Source: Phlebotomus papatasi (Eukaryota; Arthropoda; Insecta; Diptera; Psychodidae). Taken from it: a DNA stretch of 64,000 bases. Position 1 is the stretch's first letter, and each line of letters opens with the position of its first letter. The position numbers were made by a program, and so were the translations under genes. The notes under the pieces were generated by a model, which saw only the letters and a list, made by a program, of their open reading frames with translations, was not told where the DNA came from and ran no database searches. The stretch covers positions 62,001-126,000 of the forward strand of contig NW_026604597.1 in the NCBI RefSeq assembly GCF_024763615.1, in the 5' to 3' direction. This document shows positions 48,161 through 61,749 of this stretch, piece by piece.

Positions 48161-50769
48161 GAGCCCCCTGAGGATAGATTTGTGCAAAATTTCAATTGAA
48201 AATAAGCAAAATTGAATGAGAATGTCATAAGTGTTTAAAAATCTTTAAAGTTGATTATCTCGAATAGTACGGGATAGAGGGGTCTCAAACTATGCACCCA
48301 TTCAGAGCCTCCCTGAGGATAGATTTGTGCAAAATTTCAATTGAAAATAAGCAAAATTGAATGAGAATTTCATAAGTGTTTAAAAATCTTTAAAGTTGAT
48401 TATCTCGAATAGTACGGGATAGAGGGGTCTCAAACTATGCACCCATTCAGAGCCTCCCTGAGGATAGATTTGTGCAAAATTTCAATTGAAAATAAGCAAA
48501 ATTGAATGAGAATTTCATAAGTGTTTGAAAATCTTTAAAGTTGATTATCTCGAATAGTACGGGATAGAGGAGTCTCAAACTGTGCACCCATTCAGAGCCC
48601 CCCTGAGGATAGATTTGTGCAAAATTTCAATTGAAAATAAGCAAAATTGAATGAGAATTTCATAAGTGTTTGAAAATCTTTAAAGTTGATTATCTCGAAT
48701 AGTACGGGATAGAGGGGTCTCAAACTGTGCACCCATTCAGAGCCCCCCTGAGGATAGATTTGTGCAAAATTTCAATTGAAAATAATCAAAATTGAATGAG
48801 AATTTCATAAGTATTTTAAGATATTTAAAGTTGATTATCTCGAATAGTACGGGATAGAGGGGTCTCAAACTATGCACCCATTTAGAGCCCCCCTGAGGCT
48901 AGATTTGTGCAAAATTTCAATTGAAAATAAGCAAAATTGAATGAGAATTTCATAAGTGTTTGAAAATCTTTAACGTTGATTATCTCGAATAGTACGGGAT
49001 AGAGGGGTCTCAAACTGTGCACCCATTTAGAGCCCCCCTGAGGCTAGATTTGTGCAAAATTTGAATTAAAAATAAGCAAAATTGAATGAGAATTTCATAA
49101 GTATTTTAAAATATTTAAAGTTGATTATCTCGAATAGTACGGGATAGAGGGGTCTCAAACTATGCATCCATTTAGAGCCCCCATGAGGATAGATTTGTGC
49201 AAAATTTCAATTGAAAATAAGCAAAATTGAATGAGAATTTCATAAGTATTTTAAAATATTTAAAGTTGATTATCTCGAATAGTACGGGATAGAGGGGTCT
49301 CAAACTATGCACCTATTTAGAGCCCCCCTTAGGCTAGATTTGTGCAAAATTTCAAAAGAAAATAAGCAAAATTGAATGAGAATTTCATAAGTGTTTTAAA
49401 ATTTTTAAAGTTGATTATCTCGAATAGTACGGAATAGAGGGGTCTCAAACTGTGCACCTATTTAGAGCCCCCCTTAGGCTAGATTTGTGCAAAATTTCAA
49501 AAGAAAATAAGCAAAATTGAATGAGAATTTCATAAGTGTTTTAAAATTTTTAAAGTTGATTATCTCGAATAGTACGGAATAGAGGGGTCTCAAACTGTGC
49601 ACCTATTTAGAGCCCCCCTTAGGCTAGATTTGTGCAAAATTTCAATTGAAAATAAGCAAAATTGAATGAGAATTTCATAAGTGTTTAAAAAACCTTTAAA
49701 GTTGATTATCTCGAATAGTACGGGATAGAGGGGTCTCAAACTATGCACCTATTTAGAGCCCCCCTTAGGCTAGATTTGTGCAAAATTTCAAATGAAAATA
49801 AGGAAAATTGAATGAGAATTTCATAAGTATTTTAAAATCTTTAAAGTTGATTATCTCGAATAGTACGGGATAGAGGGGTCTCAAACTGTGCACCCATTCA
49901 GAGCCCCCTGAGGATAGATTTGTGCAAAATTTCAATTGAAAATAAGCAAAATTGAATGAGAATGTCATAAGTGTTTAAAAATCTTTAAAGTTGATTATCT
50001 CGAATAGTACGGGATAGAGGGGTCTCAAACTATGCACCCATTCAGAGCCTCCCTGAGGATAGATTTGTGCAAAATTTCAATTGAAAATAAGCAAAATTGA
50101 ATGAGAATTTCATAAGTGTTTAAAAATCTTTAAAGTTGATTATCTCGAATAGTACGGGATAGAGGGGTCTCAAACTATGCACCCATTTAGAGCCCCCCTG
50201 AGGCTAGATTTGTGCAAAATTTCAATTGAAAATAAGCAAAATTGAATGAGAATTTCATAAGTGTTTTAAAATCTTTAAAGTTAATTATCTCGAATAGTAT
50301 GGGATAGAGGGGTCTCAAATTATGCACCCATTTAGAGCCCCCCTGAGGCTAGATTTGTGCAAAATTTCAATTGAAAATAAGCAAAATTGAATGAGAATTT
50401 CATAAGTGTTTTAAAATCTTTAAAGTTAATTATCTCGAATAGTATGGGATAGAGGGGTCTCAAACTGTGCACCTATTTAGAGCCCCCCTTAGGCTAGATT
50501 TGTGCAAAATTTCAATTGAAAATAAGCAAAATTGAATGAGAATTTCATAAGTGTTTAAAAATCTTTAAAGTTGATTATCTCGAATAGTACGGGATAGAGG
50601 GGTCTCAAACTATGCACCCATTCAGAGCCTCCCTGAGGATAGATTTGTGCAAAATTTCAATTGAAAATAAGCAAAATTGAATGAGAATTTCATAAGTGTT
50701 TAAAAATCTTTAAAGTTGATTATCTCGAATAGTACGGGATAGAGGGGTCTCAAACTGTGCACCCATTCA
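48161..50769. repeat. 18-mer HOR, copy 1 (2609 bp)
   Basis: Markers recur every 2609 bp: the 5-C 144-bp monomer at 48161, 50770 and 53379 and again at 49901, 52510 and 55119; GAGCCTCCC at 48016, 50625 and 53234; TTTAACGTTGA at 48972, 51581 and 54190. The length equals 18 x 145 - 1, explained by two 144-bp monomers and one 146-bp monomer (AAAAAACC) per unit. The phase chosen is arbitrary; similarity begins by about 47.8 kb. Confidence 0.92.
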
Positions 50770-53378
50770 GAGCCCCCTGAGGATAGATTTGTGCAAAATT
50801 TCAATTGAAAATAAGCAAAATTGAATGAGAATGTCATAAGTGTTTAAAAATCTTTAAAGTTGATTATCTCGAATAGTACGGGATAGAGGGGTCTCAAACT
50901 ATGCACCCATTCAGAGCCTCCCTGAGGATAGATTTGTGCAAAATTTCAATTGAAAATAAGCAAAATTGAATGAGAATTTCATAAGTGTTTAAAAATCTTT
51001 AAAGTTGATTATCTCGAATAGTACGGGATAGAGGGGTCTCAAACTATGCACCCATTTAGAGCCCCCCTGAGGCTAGATTTGTGCAAAATTTCAATTGAAA
51101 ATAAGCAAAATTGAATGAGAATTTCATAAGTGTTTTAAAATCTTTAAAGTTAATTATCTCGAATAGTATGGGATAGAGGGGTCTCAAATTATGCACCCAT
51201 TTAGAGCCCCCCTGAGGCTAGATTTGTGCAAAATTTCAATTGAAAATAAGCAAAATTGAATGAGAATTTCATTAGTGTTTGAAAATCTTTAAAGTTGATT
51301 ATCTCGAATAGTACGGGATAGAGGGGTCTCAAACTGTGCACCCATTCAGAGCCCCCCTGAGGATAGATTTGTGCAAAATTTCAATTGAAAATAATCAAAA
51401 TTGAATGAGAATTTCATAAGTATTTTAAGATATTTAAAGTTGATTATCTCGAATAGTACGGGATAGAGGGGTCTCAAACTATGCACCCATTTAGAGCCCC
51501 CCTGAGGCTAGATTTGTGCAAAATTTCAATTGAAAATAAGCAAAATTGAATGAGAATTTCATAAGTGTTTGAAAATCTTTAACGTTGATTATCTCGAATA
51601 GTACGGGATAGAGGGGTCTCAAACTGTGCGCCCATTTAGAGCCCCCCTGAGGCTAGATTTGTGCAAAATTTCAATTAAAAATAAGCAAAATTGAATGAGA
51701 ATTTCATAAGTATTTTAAAATATTTAAAGTTGATTATCTCGAATAGTACGGGATAGAGGGGTCTCAAACTATGCATCCATTTAGAGCCCCCATGAGGATA
51801 GATTTGTGCAAAATTTCAATTGAAAATAAGCAAAATTGAATGAGAATTTCATAAGTATTTTAAAATATTTAAAGTTGATTATCTCGAATAGTACGGGATA
51901 GAGGGGTCTCAAACTATGCACCTATTTAGAGCCCCCCTTAGGCTAGATTTGTGCAAAATTTCAAAAGAAAATAAGCAAAATTGAATGAGAATTTCATAAG
52001 TGTTTTAAAATTTTTAAAGTTGATTATCTCGAATAGTACGGAATAGAGGGGTCTCAAACTGTGCACCTATTTAGAGCCCCCCTTAGGCTAGATTTGTGCA
52101 AAATTTCAAAAGAAAATAAGCAAAATTGAATGAGAATTTCATAAGTGTTTTAAAATTTTTAAAGTTGATTATCTCGAATAGTACGGAATAGAGGGGTCTC
52201 AAACTGTGCACCTATTTAGAGCCCCCCTTAGGCTAGATTTGTGCAAAATTTCAATTGAAAATAAGCAAAATTGAATGAGAATTTCATAAGTGTTTAAAAA
52301 ACCTTTAAAGTTAATTATCTCGAATAGTACGGGATAGAGGGGTCTCAAACTATGCACCTATTTAGAGCCCCCCTGAGGCTAGATTTGTGCAAAATTTCAA
52401 ATGAAAATAAGGAAAATTGAATGAGAATTTCATAAGTATTTTAAAATCTTTAAAGTTGATTATCTCGAATAGTACGGGATAGAGGGGTCTCAAACTGTGC
52501 ACCCATTCAGAGCCCCCTGAGGATAGATTTGTGCAAAATTTCAATTGAAAATAAGCAAAATTGAATGAGAATGTCATAAGTGTTTAAAAATCTTTAAAGT
52601 TGATTATCTCGAATAGTACGGGATAGAGGGGTCTCAAACTATGCACCCATTCAGAGCCTCCCTGAGGATAGATTTGTGCAAAATTTCAATTGAAAATAAG
52701 CAAAATTGAATGAGAATTTCATAAGTGTTTAAAAATCTTTAAAGTTGATTATCTCGAATAGTACGGGATAGAGGGGTCTCAAACTATGCACCCATTTAGA
52801 GCCCCCCTGAGGCTAGATTTGTGCAAAATTTCAATTGAAAATAAGCAAAATTGAATGAGAATTTCATAAGTGTTTTAAAATCTTTAAAGTTAATTATCTC
52901 GAATAGTATGGGATAGAGGGGTCTCAAATTATGCACCCATTTAGAGCCCCCCTGAGGCTAGATTTGTGCAAAATTTCAATTGAAAATAAGCAAAATTGAA
53001 TGAGAATTTCATAAGTGTTTTAAAATTTTTAAAGTTGATTATCTCGAATAGTACGGAATAGAGGGGTCTCAAACTGTGCACCTATTTAGAGCCCCCCTTA
53101 GGCTAGATTTGTGCAAAATTTCAATTGAAAATAAGCAAAATTGAATGAGAATTTCATAAGTGTTTAAAAATCTTTAAAGTTGATTATCTCGAATAGTACG
53201 GGATAGAGGGGTCTCAAACTATGCACCCATTCAGAGCCTCCCTGAGGATAGATTTGTGCAAAATTTCAATTGAAAATAAGCAAAATTGAATGAGAATTTC
53301 ATAAGTGTTTAAAAATCTTTAAAGTTGATTATCTCGAATAGTACGGGATAGAGGGATCTCAAACTGTGCACCCATTCA
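50770..53378. repeat. 18-mer HOR, copy 2 (2609 bp)
   Basis: Same length as copy 1. About two monomers (51.04-51.30 kb) have been replaced by types found elsewhere in the unit (TTTAG/GGCTAG with TTAATTAT...TATGGG). Copies 1 and 3 keep the GAGCCTCCC and GAGGAGTCTC monomers there. It shares TTTTAAGATATTT with copy 1 but not with copy 3. Confidence 0.9.
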
Positions 53379-55550
53379 GAGCCCCCTGAGGATAGATTTG
53401 TGCAAAATTTCAATTGAAAATAAGCAAAATTGAATGAGAATGTCATAAGTGTTTAAAAATCTTTAAAGTTGATTATCTCGAATAGTACGGGATAGAGGGG
53501 TCTCAAACTATGCACCCATTCAGAGCCTCCCTGAGGATAGATTTGTGCAAAATTTCAATTGAAAATAAGCAAAATTGAATGAGAATTTCATAAGTGTTTA
53601 AAAATCTTTAAAGTTGATTATCTCGAATAGTACGGGATAGAGGGGTCTCAAACTATGCACCCATTCAGAGCCTCCCTGAGGATAGATTTGTGCAAAATTT
53701 CAATTGAAAATAAGCAAAATTGAATGAGAATTTCATAAGTGTTTGAAAATCTTTAAAGTTGATTATCTCGAATAGTACGGGATAGAGGAGTCTCAAACTG
53801 TGCACCCATTCAGAGCCCCCCTGAGGATAGATTTGTGCAAAATTTCAATTGAAAATAAGCAAAATTGAATGAGAATTTCATTAGTGTTTAAAAATCTTTA
53901 AAGTTGATTATCTCGAATAGTACGGGATAGAGGGGTCTCAAACTGTGCACCCATTCAGAGCCCCCCTGAGGATAGATTTGTGCAAAATTTCAATTGAAAA
54001 TAATCAAAATTGAATGAGAATTTCATAAGTATTTTAAAATATTTAAAGTTGATTATCTCGAATAGTACGGGATAGAGGGGTCTCAAACTATGCACCCATT
54101 TAGAGCCCCCCTGAGGCTAGATTTGTGCAAAATTTCAATTGAAAATAAGCAAAATTGAATGAGAATTTCATAAGTGTTTGAAAATCTTTAACGTTGATTA
54201 TCTCGAATAGTACGGGATAGAGGGGTCTCAAACTGTGCACCCATTTAGAGCCCCCCTGAGGCTAGATTTGTGCAAAATTTCAATTAAAAATAAGCAAAAT
54301 TGAATGAGAATTTCATAAGTATTTTAAAATATTTAAAGTTGATTATCTCGAATAGTACGGGATAGAGGGGTCTCAAACTATGCATCCATTTAGAGCCCCC
54401 ATGAGGATAGATTTGTGCAAAATTTCAATTGAAAATAAGCAAAATTGAATGAGAATTTCATAAGTATTTTAAAATATTTAAAGTTGATTATCTCGAATAG
54501 TACGGGATAGAGGGGTCTCAAACTATGCACCTATTTAGAGCCCCCCTTAGGCTAGATTTGTGCAAAATTTCAAAAGAAAATAAGCAAAATTGAATGAGAA
54601 TTTCATAAGTGTTTTAAAATTTTTAAAGTTGATTATCTCGAATAGTACGGAATAGAGGGGTCTCAAACTGTGCACCTATTTAGAGCCCCCCTTAGGCTAG
54701 ATTTGTGCAAAATTTCAAAAGAAAATAAGCAAAATTGAATGAGAATTTCATAAGTGTTTTAAAATTTTTAAAGTTGATTATCTCGAATAGTACGGAATAG
54801 AGGGGTCTCAAACTGTGCACCTATTTAGAGCCCCCCTTAGGCTAGATTTGTGCAAAATTTCAATTGAAAATAAGCAAAATTGAATGAGAATTTCATAAGT
54901 GTTTAAAAAACCTTTAAAGTTGATTATCTCGAATAGTACGGGATAGAGGGGTCTCAAACTATGCACCTATTTAGAGCCCCCCTTAGGCTAGATTTGTGCA
55001 AAATTTCAAATGAAAATAAGGAAAATTGAATGAGAATTTCATAAGTATTTTAAAATCTTTAAAGTTGATTATCTCGAATAGTACGGGATAGAGGGGTCTC
55101 AAACTGTGCACCCATTCAGAGCCCCCTGAGGATAGATTTGTTCAAAATTTCAATTGAAAATAAGCAAAATTGAATGAGAATGTCATAAGTGTTTAAAAAT
55201 CTTTAAAGTTGATTATCTCGAATAGTACGGGATAGAGGGGTCTCAAACTATGCACCCATTCAGAGCCTCCCTGAGGATAGATTTGTGCAAAATTTCAATT
55301 GAAAATAAGCAAAATTGAATGAGAATTTCATAAGTGTTTAAAAATCTTTAAAGTTGATTATCTCGAATAGTACGGGATAGAGGGGTCTCAAACTATGCAC
55401 CCATTCAGAGCCTCCCTGAGGATAGATTTGTGCAAAATTTCAATTGAAAATAAGCAAAATTGAATGAGAATTTCATAAGTGTTTGAAAATCTTTAAAGTT
55501 GATTATCTCGAATAGTACGGGATAGAGGGGTCTCAAACTGTGCACCCATT
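53379..55550. repeat. 18-mer HOR, copy 3 (partial)
   Basis: Follows copy 1 closely to about 55.4 kb, including GAGGAGTCTC, then departs from the pattern near 55.5 kb, so it is incomplete at its distal end. Confidence 0.85.
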
Positions 55551-58500
55551 CAGAGCCCCCCTGAGGATAGATTTGTGCAAAATTTCAATTGAAAATAAGC
55601 AAAATTGAATGAGAATTTCATAAGTGTTTGAAAATCTTTAAAGTTGATTATCTCGAATAGTACGGGATAGAGGGGTCTCAAACTGTGCACCCATTCAGAG
55701 CCCCCTGAGGATAGATTTGTGCAAAATTTCAATTGAAAATAATCAAAATTGAATGAGAATTTCATTAGTATTTTAAAATATTTAAAGTTGATTATCTCGA
55801 ATAGTACGGGATAGAGGGGTCTCAAACTATGCATCCATTCAGAGCCCCCCTGAGGATAGATTTGTGCAAAATTTCAATTGAAAATAAGCAAAATTGAATG
55901 AGAATTTTATAAGTGTTTGAAAATCTTTAAAGTTGATTATCTCGAATAGTACGGGATAGAGGGGTCTCAAACTATGCACCCATTTAGAGCCCCCCTCAGG
56001 CTAGATTTGTGCAAAATTTCAATTGAAAATAAGCAAAATTGAATGAGAATTTCATAAGTGTTTTAAAATCTTTAAAGTTAATTATCTCGAATAGTATGGG
56101 ATAGAGGGGTCTCAAATTATGCACCCATTTAGAGCCCCCCTGAGGCTAGATTTGTGCAAAATTTCAATTGAAAATAAGCAAAATTGAATGAGAATTTCAT
56201 AAGTGTTTTAAAATCTTTAAAGTTAATTATCTCGAATAGTATGGGATAGAGGGGTCTCAAATTATGCACCCATTTAGAGCCCCCCTGAGGCTAGATTTGT
56301 GCAAAATTTCAATTGAAAATAAGCAAAATTGAATGAGAATTTCATAAGTGTTTTAAAATCTTTAAAGTTAATTATCTCGAATAGTATGGGATAGAGGGGT
56401 CTCAAATTATGCACCCATTTAGAGCCCCCCTGAGGCTAGATTTGTGCAAAATTTCAATTGAAAATAAGCAAAATTGAATGAGAATTTCATAAGTGTTTTA
56501 AAATTTTGAAAGTTGATTATCTCGAATAGTACGGGATAGAGGGGTCTCAAACTATGCACCTATTTAGAGCCCCCCTTAGGCTAGATTTGTGCAAAATTTC
56601 AAAAGAAAATAAGCAAAATTGAATGAGAATTTCATAAGTGTTTTAAAATTTTTAAAGTTGATTATCTCGAATAGTACGGAATAGACGGGTCTCAAACTAT
56701 GCACCTATTTAGAGCCCCCCTTAGGCTAGATTTGTGCAAAATTTCAATTGAAAATAAGCAAAATTGAATGAGAATTTCATAAGTGTTTAAAAAACCTTTA
56801 AAGTTGATTATCTCGAATAGTACGGGATAGAGGGGTCTCAAACTATGCACCTATTTAGAGCCCCCCTTAGGCTAGATTTGTGCAAAATTTCAAATGAAAA
56901 TAAGGAAAATTGAATGAGAATTTCATAAGTGTTTGAAAATCTTTAAAGTTGATTATCTCGAATAGTACGGGATAGAGGGGTCTCAAACTATGCACCTATT
57001 TAGAGCCCCCCTTAGGCTAGATTTGTGCAAAATTTCAAATGAAAATAAGCAAAATTGAATGAGAATTTCATAAGTGTTTTAAAATCTTTAAAGTTAATTA
57101 TCTCGAATAGTATGGGATAGAGGGGTCTCAAATTATGCACCCATTTAGAGCCCCCCTGAGGCTAGATTTGTGCAAAATTTCAATTGAAAATAAGCAAAAT
57201 TGAATGATAATTTCATAAGTGTTTTAAAATCTTTAAAGTTAATTATCTCGAATAGTATGGGATAGAGGGGTCTCAAATTATGCACCCATTTAGAGCCCCC
57301 CTGAGGCTAGATTTGTGCAAAATTTCAAATGAAAATAAGCAAAATTGAATGAGAATTTCATAAGTGTTTTAAACTTTTTAAAGTTGATTATCTCGAATAG
57401 TACGGGATAGAGGGGTCTCAAACTATGCACCTATTTAGAGCCCCCCTTAGGCTAGATTTGTGCAAAATTTCAAATGAAAATAAGCAAAATTGAATGAGAA
57501 TTTTATAAGTTTTTGAAAATCTTTAAAGTTGATTATCTCGAATAGTACGGGATAGAGGGGTCTCAAATTATGCACCCATTTAGAGCCCCCCTGAGGCTAG
57601 ATTTGTGCAAAATTTCAATTGAAAATAAGCAAAATTGAATGAGAATTTCATAAGTGTTTAAAAATCTTTAAACTTGATTATCTCGAATAGTACGGGATAG
57701 AGGAGTCTCAAACTATGCACCTATTTAGAGCCCCCCTTAGGCTAGATTTGTGCAAAATTTCAAATGAAAATAAGCAAAATTGAATGAGAATTTGATAAGT
57801 ATTTTAAAATATTTAAAGTTGATTATCTCGAATAGTACGGGATAGAGGGGTCTCAAACTATGCACCTATTTAGAGCCCCCCTGAGGCTAGATTTGTGCAA
57901 AATTTCAATTGAAAATAAGCAAAATTGAATGAGAATTTCATAAGTGTTTTAAAATCTTTAAAGTTAATTATCTCGAATAGTATGGGATAGAGGGGTCTCA
58001 AATTACGCACCCATTCAGAGCCCCCCTGAGGATAGATTTGTGCAAAATTTCAATTGAAAATAAGCAAAATTGAATGAGAATTTCATAAGTGTTTAAAAAT
58101 CTTTAAAGTTGATTATCTCGAATAGTACGGGATAGAGGGGTCTCAAACTATGCATCCATTTAGAGCCAACCTGAGGATAGATTTATGCAAAATTTCAATT
58201 GAAAATAAGCAAAATTGAATGAGAATTTCATAAGTGTTTTAAAATCTTTAAAGTTAATTATCTCGAATAGTATGGGATAGAGGGGTCTCAAATTATGCAC
58301 CCATTTAGAGCCCCCCTGAGGCTAGATATGTGCAAAATTTCAAATGAAAATAAGCAAAATTGAATGAGAATTTCATAAGTGTTTTAAAATCTTTAAAGTT
58401 AATTATCTCGAATAGTATGGGATAGAGGGGTCTCAAATTATGCACCCATTCAGAGCCCCCCTGAGGATAGATTTGTGCAAAATTTCAATTGAAAATAAGC

Positions 58501-58597
58501 AAAATTGAATGAGAATTTCATAAGTGTTTAAAAATCTTTAAAGTTAATTATCTCGAATAGTATGGGATAGAGGGGTCTCAAATTATGCACCCATTCA

Positions 58598-59757
58598 GAG
58601 CTCCCCTGAGGATAGATTTGTGCAAAATTTCAATTGAAAATAAGCAAAATTGAATGAGAATTTCATAAGTATTTTAAAATCTTTAAAGTTGATTATCTCG
58701 AATAGTACGGGATAGAGGGGTCTCAAACTGTGCACCAATTCAGAGCCCCCCTGAGGCTAGATTTGTGCAAAATTTCAATTAAAAATAAGCAAAATTGAAT
58801 GAGAATTTCATAAGTGTTTTAAAATCTTTAAAGTTAATTATCTCGAATAGTATGGGATAGAGGGGTCTCAAATTATGCACCCATTCAGAGCCCCCCTGAG
58901 GATAGATTTGTGCAAAAGTTCAATTGAAAATAAGCAAAATTGAATGAGAATTTCATAAGTGTTTAAAAATCTTTAAACTTGATTATCTCGAATAGTACGG
59001 GATAGAGGGGTCTCAAACTATGCACCTATTTAGAGCCCCCCTTAGGCTAGATTTGTGCAAAATTTCAAATGAAAATAAGCAAAATTGAATGAGAATTTGA
59101 TAAGTATTTTAAAATATTTAAAGTTGATTATCTCGAATAGTACGGGATAGAGGGGTCTCAAACTATGCACCTATTTAGAGCCCCCCTGAGGCTAGATTTG
59201 TGCAAAATTTCAAATGAAAATAAGCAAAATTGAATGAGAATTTCATAAGTGTTTTAAAATCTTTAAAGTTAATTATCTCGAATAGTATGGGATAGAGGGG
59301 TCTCAAATTATGCACCCATTCAGAGCCCCCCTGAGGATAGATTTGTGCAAAATTTCAATTGAAAATAAGCAAAATTGAATGATAATTTCATAAGTGTTTT
59401 AAAATCTTTAAAGTTAATTATCTCGAATAGTATGGGATAGAGGGGTCTCAAATTATGCACCCAATTAGAGCCCCCCTGAGGCTAGATATGTGCAAAATTT
59501 CAAATGAAAATAAGCAAAATTGAATGAGAATTTCATAAGTGTTTTAAAATCTTTAAAGTTGATTATCTCGAATAGTACGGGATAGAGGGGTCTCAAACTA
59601 TGCATCCATTTAGAGCCAACCTGAGGCTAGATTTGTGCAAAATTTCAATTGAAAATAAGCAAAATTGAATGAGAATTTCATAAGTGTTTTAAAATCTTTA
59701 AAGTTAATTATCTCGAATAGTATGGGATAGAGGGGTCTCAAATTATGCACCCATTCA
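58598..59757. repeat. 8-mer HOR, copy 1 (1160 bp)
   Basis: Eight 145-bp monomers with private markers at constant 1160-bp spacing: GAGCTCCCC at 58598, 59758 and 60918; TGCACCAATTCAG at 58731 and 59891; GCAAAAGTTCAATTG at about 58913 and 60073. The remaining members are an ATTTGATAAG monomer, a GAATGATAATT monomer, a CTAGATATGTGC monomer and a GAGCCAACC monomer. Confidence 0.9.
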
Positions 59758-60917
59758 GAGCTCCCCTGAGGATAGATTTGTGCAAAATTTCAATTGAAAA
59801 TAAGCAAAATTGAATGAGAATTTCATAAGTATTTTAAAATCTTTAAAGTTGATTATCTCGAATAGTACGGGATAGAGGGGTCTCAAACTGTGCACCAATT
59901 CAGAGCCCCCCTGAGGCTAGATTTGTGCAAAATTTCAATTAAAAATAAGCAAAATTGAATGAGAATTTCATAAGTGTTTTAAAATCTTTAAAGTTAATTA
60001 TCTCGAATAGTATGGGATAGAGGGGTCTCAAATTATGCACCCATTCAGAGCCCCCCTGAGGATAGATTTGTGCAAAAGTTCAATTGAAAATAAGCAAAAT
60101 TGAATGAGAATTTCATAAGTGTTTAAAAATCTTTAAACTTGATTATCTCGAATAGTACGGGATAGAGGGGTCTCAAACTATGCACCTATTTAGAGCCCCC
60201 CTTAGGCTAGATTTGTGCAAAATTTCAAATGAAAATAAGCAAAATTGAATGAGAATTTGATAAGTATTTTAAAATATTTAAAGTTGATTATCTCGAATAG
60301 TACGGGATAGAGGGGTCTCAAACTATGCACCTATTTAGAGCCCCCCTGAGGCTAGATTTGTGCAAAATTTCAAATGAAAATAAGCAAAATTGAATGAGAA
60401 TTTCATAAGTGTTTTAAAATCTTTAAAGTTAATTATCTCGAATAGTATGGGATAGAGGGGTCTCAAATTATGCACCCATTCAGAGCCCCCCTGAGGATAG
60501 ATTTGTGCAAAATTTCAATTGAAAATAAGCAAAATTGAATGATAATTTCATAAGTGTTTTAAAATCTTTAAAGTTAATTATCTCGAATAGTATGGGATAG
60601 AGGGGTCTCAAATTATGCACCCATTTAGAGCCCCCCTGAGGCTAGATATGTGCAAAATTTCAAATGAAAATAAGCAAAATTGAATGAGAATTTCATAAGT
60701 GTTTTAAAATCTTTAAAGTTGATTATCTCGAATAGTACGGGATAGAGGGGTCTCAAACTATGCATCCATTGAGAGCCAACCTGAGGCTAGATTTGTGCAA
60801 AATTTCAATTGAAAATAAGCAAAATTGAATGAGAATTTCATAAGTGTTTTAAAATCTTTAAAGTTAATTATCTCGAATAGTATGGGATAGAGGGGTCTCA
60901 AATTATGCACCCATTCA
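59758..60917. repeat. 8-mer HOR, copy 2 (1160 bp)
   Basis: Tandem copy of the preceding unit with the same eight monomer types in order. It differs at a few sites, for example CCATTTAG versus CCAATTAG in the CTAGATATG monomer and CATTGAGAG in the last. A third copy begins at 60918 but diverges after one monomer. Confidence 0.9.
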
Positions 60918-61749
60918 GAGCTCCCCTGAGGATAGATTTGTGCAAAATTTCAATTGAAAATAAGCAAAATTGAATGAGAATTTCATAAGTGTTTTAAAAT
61001 CTTTAAAGTTAATTATCTCGAATAGTATGGGATAGAGGGGTCTCAAATTATGCACCCATTTAGAGCCCCCCTGAGGCTATATTTGTGCAAAATTTCAATT
61101 GAAAATAAGCAAAATTGAATGAGAATTTCATAAGTGTTTGAAAATCTTTAAAGTTGATTATCTCGAATAGTACGGGATAGAGGGGTCTCAAACTATGCAT
61201 CCATTTAGAGCCCCCATGAGGATAGATTTGTGCAAAATTTCAATTGAAAATAAGCAAAATTGAATGAGAATTTCATAAGTGTTTGAAAATCTTTAAAGTT
61301 AATTATCTCGAATAGTATGGGATAGAGGGGTCTCAAATTATGCACCCATTTAGAGCCCCCCTGAGGATAGATTTGTGCAAAATTTCAATTGAAAATAAGC
61401 AAAATTGAATGAGAATTTCATAAGTATTTTAAAATCTTTAAAGTTGATTATCTCGAATAGTACGGGATAGAGGGGTCTCAAACTGTGCACCAATTCAGAG
61501 CCCCCCTGAGGCTAGATTTGTGCAAAATTTCAATTAAAAATAAGCAAAATTGAATGAGAATTTCATAAGTATTTTAAAATATTTAAAGTTGATTATCTCG
61601 AATAGTACTGGATAGAGGGGTCTCAAACTATGCATCCATTTAGAGCCAACCTGAGGATAGATTTGTGCAAAATTTCAATTGAAAATAAGCAAAATTGAAT
61701 GAGAATTTCATAAGTGTTTGAAAATCTTTAAAGTTGATTATCTCGAATA

